Shown: positions 60,979 through 64,000 of the stretch, piece by piece
Numbering within the stretch: position 1 is the stretch's first letter
Layout of the letters: each line of letters opens with the position of its first letter
From: Winogradskyella eximia
GTDB lineage: Bacteria > Bacteroidota > Bacteroidia > Flavobacteriales > Flavobacteriaceae
Assembly (NCBI RefSeq): GCF_003386165.1
Contig: NZ_QRDV01000003.1
Span: 186,001-250,000, forward strand
DNA: 64,000 bases
Reading direction: 5' to 3'
Notes under the pieces: generated by a model
What the model was told of the DNA's origin: nothing
The model's database searches: none
What the model saw: the letters and a program-made list of their open reading frames with translations, nothing else
Program-made: the position numbers and the translations under genes

Positions 60979-61980
60979 ATGAGTGATACAACAAAATATG
61001 CTGTTTTTGGTGCCGGAAGTTGGGCAACTGCCATAGTTAAAATGCTTTGCGAAAACCAAAATGAAATTGGTTGGTACATGAGAAGTGTTTATGCTAAAGA
61101 GCATATCTTAAAAGAAAAACATAATCCTAGTTATTTGAGCTCTGTAGAATTTCATACCGAGCAATTAAAACTAAGTAACGATATAAATGAAATAGCGGAT
61201 TGGGCAGATGTACTCATTTTTGTGATTCCTTCCGCATTTATACATGCTGAGTTAGAAAAACTAACCACAGATATTAGTAAGAAAACCATAGTATCTGCGG
61301 TAAAAGGTATAATGCCAGAAACAGGAAAATTAGTTGGTGAGCAATTTCATGATGAATATAATATTCCTTTTGAAAATATTGCCGTTATTGCTGGTCCTTG
61401 CCACGCAGAAGAAGTTGCTTTAGAGCGTTTGTCTTATTTAACTATTGCTTGCGACGATGCTAAAAAAGCACAAGCTATTGCAGATAGTTTATCGAGCGAT
61501 TACATTAAAACCAAAACTAGCGATGATGTTATTGGTATAGAATACGCTGTAATGCTTAAAAACATTTATGCTATTGCTGCCGGAATTGCGCACGGACTTG
61601 GTTATGGTGATAATTTTCAGAGTGTATTGATGAGTAACTCTATTAGAGAAATGAAACGCTTCATTAAAAAGATGCACAAAATGAAACGCAACATTAATAA
61701 CTCAGCTTACTTAGGTGATTTATTAGTGACTGGTTATTCTGTTTTTTCTCGAAATCGAATGTTCGGAAACATGATTGGTAAAGGTTACACCGTAAAATCT
61801 GCACAAATGGAAATGAACATGGTTGCAGAAGGTTATTATGCCACTAAAAGTGCTTTTGAATTAAATAAAAAGAATAAGAAAAAAACACAACTTCCTATTA
61901 TAAATGCCGTTTACGATATTTTATATGAAGGAAAAGATGCTAAGAAGGTGTTTCAGAAATTGACTGATAAGTTGGATTAA
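60979..61980 (+). CDS. gpsA: NAD(P)H-dependent glycerol-3-phosphate dehydrogenase
   Basis: The protein has 333 residues from the ATG at 60979; the in-frame TTG at 60952 lies inside the -7 element. The Rossmann motif is AVFGAGSWATAIV. The substrate domain has the catalytic lysine in YAVMLKNIYAIAAGIAHGLGYG, followed by LGDLLVTGYS and NRMFGNMIGKG. It makes sn-glycerol 3-phosphate for phospholipid synthesis. It is monocistronic. Confidence 0.95.
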   Translation: MSDTTKYAVFGAGSWATAIVKMLCENQNEIGWYMRSVYAKEHILKEKHNPSYLSSVEFHTEQLKLSNDINEIADWADVLIFVIPSAFIHAELEKLTTDISKKTIVSAVKGIMPETGKLVGEQFHDEYNIPFENIAVIAGPCHAEEVALERLSYLTIACDDAKKAQAIADSLSSDYIKTKTSDDVIGIEYAVMLKNIYAIAAGIAHGLGYGDNFQSVLMSNSIREMKRFIKKMHKMKRNINNSAYLGDLLVTGYSVFSRNRMFGNMIGKGYTVKSAQMEMNMVAEGYYATKSAFELNKKNKKKTQLPIINAVYDILYEGKDAKKVFQKLTDKLD

Positions 61981-62363
61981 ACAATTCCAGCGAAAGCAGG
62001 AATCTCATCAACTATACAATTAATTTAAAACTTTAACGGAATCTCGAAGTTTTCCGTCATTTCAAAGCTAATTTTTTTATTAGCTATGGCAATCTGATTA
62101 TTTTTATTCGTTCATTTTTGCCTTGATGCAAAACGAGCCAAAAAAATCAAAACGATTTGTTAGGAAATTGCTAAAGCATCATTCGCAGATACATTAGTGT
62201 TTGGATGAAAAAACCACATGTTTTGTTAATCCTTTATACCTTTTCAAAACAATATTTAGAGCTCATTATTTCTGAAAATCGTTGCTTCCGACTTTGGCGG
62301 AATTTGGTTTGAGACAATGATTACTTAGTTTCTATTTGAATCGTCATTCTAATTCTACTACTA
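61981..62363. other. Repeat-bearing intergenic region
   Basis: The 383-bp gap has no gene. It contains an inverse-oriented CTGCTTTCGCAG-family palindrome (61984-62003), a CGGAA/TTCCG hairpin at about 62039-62058, and the TTTTGC-CTTGAT-GCAAAA hairpin (62116-62133), part of a sequence resembling a dispersed flavobacterial element. A degenerate palindrome TTCCG-ACTTTGG-CGGAA lies at 62286-62302. This may be a decayed repeat cluster. Confidence 0.5.
61984..62003 (-). repeat. Dispersed palindrome, CTGCTTTCGCAG family (copy 4, reverse orientation)
   Basis: ATTCCAGCGAAAGCAGGAAT is the reverse-oriented member, located directly behind the gpsA stop codon. Confidence 0.7.
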
Positions 62364-62759
62364 TTACTTTACCAAAACACCTTTCAACTGCATCAAAGGA
62401 ATGGTCTGTAAAGCTTTTTCGTTGATTGTATTTTTTCTAAATACATACGTTTTATCAAACATTTGGTTGCCTTCAAAAAACGTGATTTTAAACTCATTAT
62501 TTAGCTCTAAAACCTTCTCTTGTAGATATTCAATTTTAGCGTAACTTCTTGCAGGTAGTTTAGCAATGGTGTGCCGCATTACAGGTGTTAATTTTTTATC
62601 ATTATAACCTCTTGTAACAATAAGAACGGTGTCTAAATCATTATCACTATTGTTAATGATATAAGCATTCCAATCTTGCGTTTTATATTCTATATGTTGT
62701 TCTTGTACAACAGCAACGTGTACGTCTTTTACTTCTGGTATTGTGATGTCTTTTTTCAT
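62364..62759 (-). CDS. Conserved-looking hypothetical protein
   Basis: The 131-residue soluble protein lacks a signal peptide. It looks like an immunoglobulin-like beta-sandwich: repeated short strands such as VHVAVVQEQHIEYKTQDWNAYIIN and FKITFFEGNQMFDKTYVF. No catalytic pattern. It lies 17 bp behind the TetR gene on the same strand and probably shares its transcript. Function unknown. Confidence 0.55.
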   Translation of the reverse strand: MKKDITIPEVKDVHVAVVQEQHIEYKTQDWNAYIINNSDNDLDTVLIVTRGYNDKKLTPVMRHTIAKLPARSYAKIEYLQEKVLELNNEFKITFFEGNQMFDKTYVFRKNTINEKALQTIPLMQLKGVLVK

Positions 62760-62776
62760 AGCGCAAAAATAGTAAA

Positions 62777-63370
62777 CTATTCAAAATAAGAATTAGAATA
62801 ATGACTAGCTATAATACCTTTAAGATTATAAATCACCAAATGCTTAAATAGCTCTTGCTCTGAATAGGATTCAAATAAATTATCCTTTTTAAATACTAGA
62901 TTATCAATTCTAAAAAAATAGATTTTCACTACTAATTCTACATTAATATCTTTTCTAATATCACCAAGTTCTTTGCCTTTTTTTAGTAAGTCTAAGACAA
63001 TGCTATTTGATAATTCCTTAATAAAATCAGTATATAACTTATTTGCTTTTGGGTAATATTTCTCTAAATCAAAAAGAAAAGAGGGCTTAAAGTATTTTAG
63101 ATACTCAAACCCTCTCTGGTAAATTAATATAACACTCAAAATAGGGTCTTTACCATTGCTATTAACCACCCTATTTATATCTTCCTTATACTCATTTATT
63201 AAACTTTCTAAACTAGAGGTAACTAGATCTTCTTTGTTTTTAAAAAATGAATAAATGGTTTTTTTTGAAATCCCAAGAGAACTTGCTAAATCATCTAGTG
63301 TAACATGCTTACTGCCACATTGCGTAAACTTTGCAATAGAATGCTTTAACAATTCTGCCTTAGTGATCAT
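62777..63370 (-). CDS. TetR/AcrR-family transcriptional regulator
   Basis: The protein has 197 residues. The N-terminal helix-turn-helix has VTLDDLASSLGISKKTIYSFFKNKEDLV, a classical TetR motif. The remaining 145 helical residues form the ligand-binding and dimerisation domain. It lies 11 bp downstream of an efflux outer-membrane gene, on the same strand, and therefore probably represses that efflux operon, its own transcript included. The inducer is unknown. Confidence 0.9.
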   Translation of the reverse strand: MITKAELLKHSIAKFTQCGSKHVTLDDLASSLGISKKTIYSFFKNKEDLVTSSLESLINEYKEDINRVVNSNGKDPILSVILIYQRGFEYLKYFKPSFLFDLEKYYPKANKLYTDFIKELSNSIVLDLLKKGKELGDIRKDINVELVVKIYFFRIDNLVFKKDNLFESYSEQELFKHLVIYNLKGIIASHYSNSYFE

Positions 63371-63381
63371 ACTAATTTATA

Positions 63382-64000
63382 TTATCTCCATCCACCACCA
63401 AGCGCTTCGTATAAATCTACTATAGATACTAATTGTTGCAATTTGCTATCTATAATATTAAGCTCTGCACTTAATGCGCTTTGTCTTGCTGTTAATAAAT
63501 CTAAGTAATTAGCATAACCATTTTTAAGTAACTCTTCTGAGTTGGCTTCCGCTGTTCTTAATGCTTCAACTTCATTTTTTCTAAACTCGAATTTTTTGGT
63601 CTCAGCTTCATAAGAGAACAATGCATTAGAGACTTCATTACCTGCAACTAATAAGGTCTTCTTAAACTGAAGTAAAGCCTGCTCTTGTTGTGCAAGGGCA
63701 ACTTCTCTTTGTGTTTTTAAAGCTCTTTGATTAAAAAGTGGTTGTGTTAATCCTCCAATTACTGTAGCAAATAAAGAATTTGCATTCAATAATTTATCCA
63801 ATTCTAAACTTTGAAATCCTCCAGAAGCTGTTAACTTTAATGATGGGTAAAAGTTACTCTTAGCAACATTAGTTAGCTCAAAAGATTGAATTAAACCAAA
63901 CTCAGCAGACATTACATCTGGTCTATTACTTAACAAAGTTGCTGGTACTCCTAATACAATATCTTGTTCAATTTTTTGAACATTTAAACTACTTCTTTCA
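63382..64000 (-). CDS. TolC/NodT-family efflux outer-membrane protein, C-terminal part
   Basis: The frame stays open to the window end, so the gene starts beyond it. About 206 residues are visible. LLSNRPDVMSAEFGLIQSFELTNVAKSNFYPSLKLTASGG is the typical second repeat of RND-efflux outer-membrane lipoproteins (NodT type). Long helices follow (AEANSEELLKNGYANYLDLLTARQSALSAELNIIDSKLQQL) and the protein ends LYEALGGGW, the common closing motif. It should form the trimeric channel of an RND pump whose other genes lie outside. A TetR gene follows directly. Confidence 0.93.
   Translation of the reverse strand, partial: ERSSLNVQKIEQDIVLGVPATLLSNRPDVMSAEFGLIQSFELTNVAKSNFYPSLKLTASGGFQSLELDKLLNANSLFATVIGGLTQPLFNQRALKTQREVALAQQEQALLQFKKTLLVAGNEVSNALFSYEAETKKFEFRKNEVEALRTAEANSEELLKNGYANYLDLLTARQSALSAELNIIDSKLQQLVSIVDLYEALGGGWR

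Noticed and set aside
1..64000. CRISPR array, prophage or restriction-modification/defence island
   Set aside because: No regularly spaced repeats of CRISPR type and no phage, cas, toxin-antitoxin or restriction genes were seen.

Overview
The window is typical of a marine or environmental member of the Flavobacteriaceae (Bacteroidota). The DNA is AT-rich. Many genes are preceded by the Bacteroidota-type -7 element TAnnTTTG, and outer-membrane proteins and lipoproteins with Bacteroidota-style signal peptides are frequent. Several families are characteristic of the group: TonB receptors, DUF4286, DUF6503, DUF3109, HTTM, and a class I ribonucleotide reductase whose beta subunit carries the ATP-cone. 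Most of the window is chromosomal housekeeping. There is no prophage, transposase, CRISPR array or rRNA operon.

Layout. 1-7.6 kb looks like a phosphate acquisition region: the end of a TonB-dependent receptor, a beta-helix surface lipoprotein, an OprO/OprP-type porin and a PiT transporter fused to a PhoU-like domain. The lipoprotein and porin promoters share an 11-bp-periodic direct repeat at the same distance from the -7 element, which looks like a Pho box. A terminator hairpin lies between the porin promoter and the porin gene. 7.8-10 kb holds an OmpA-like lipoprotein and two small proteins. 10-13.1 kb is nrdB-nrdA, followed by a structured 0.8-kb non-coding gap. 13.9-16.6 kb is a LytTR response regulator and TPR sensor kinase pair. 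16.6-21.5 kb holds DUF3109, MarC, a flavoprotein, a C-terminal processing protease, dCMP deaminase and HupE/UreJ.

21.7-28.4 kb is the methionine module: a SAM-I riboswitch, a sulfhydrylase, MetH split into two genes with a four-helix-bundle cassette between them, and MetF. After an outer-membrane protein and tRNA-Leu(CAA), 30-41.4 kb carries prs, rplY, pth, ribF, an HTTM protein, serS, a TPR lipoprotein-like protein, DUF4286, rsmA and mgtE. 41.5-46.5 kb is mixed metabolism (cupin, 2-hydroxyacid dehydrogenase, RetSat/CrtISO-like flavoprotein, DUF1801, VOC, TauE/SafE). 46.6-47.7 kb has two related LEA-like stress proteins, one fused to a membrane domain. 47.8-52.3 kb (minus strand) has a bifunctional aminolipid-type acyltransferase, aspartate kinase and a GNAT. 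52.5-62 kb holds fbp, TerB-like, mfd, a DMT exporter, a TlpA-like thioredoxin, an unusual lipoprotein and gpsA. The right edge holds a TetR regulator and the end of a TolC-type efflux outer-membrane protein.

The intergenic DNA carries several families of short palindromic dispersed repeats, one of which also sits in frame inside metH. The strongest leads are the putative phosphate-responsive promoter repeats with the adjacent candidate small RNA, the inverted-repeat-flanked cassette inside the metH locus, the competing pairings in the SAM-I riboswitch leader, and the paired LEA-like proteins.
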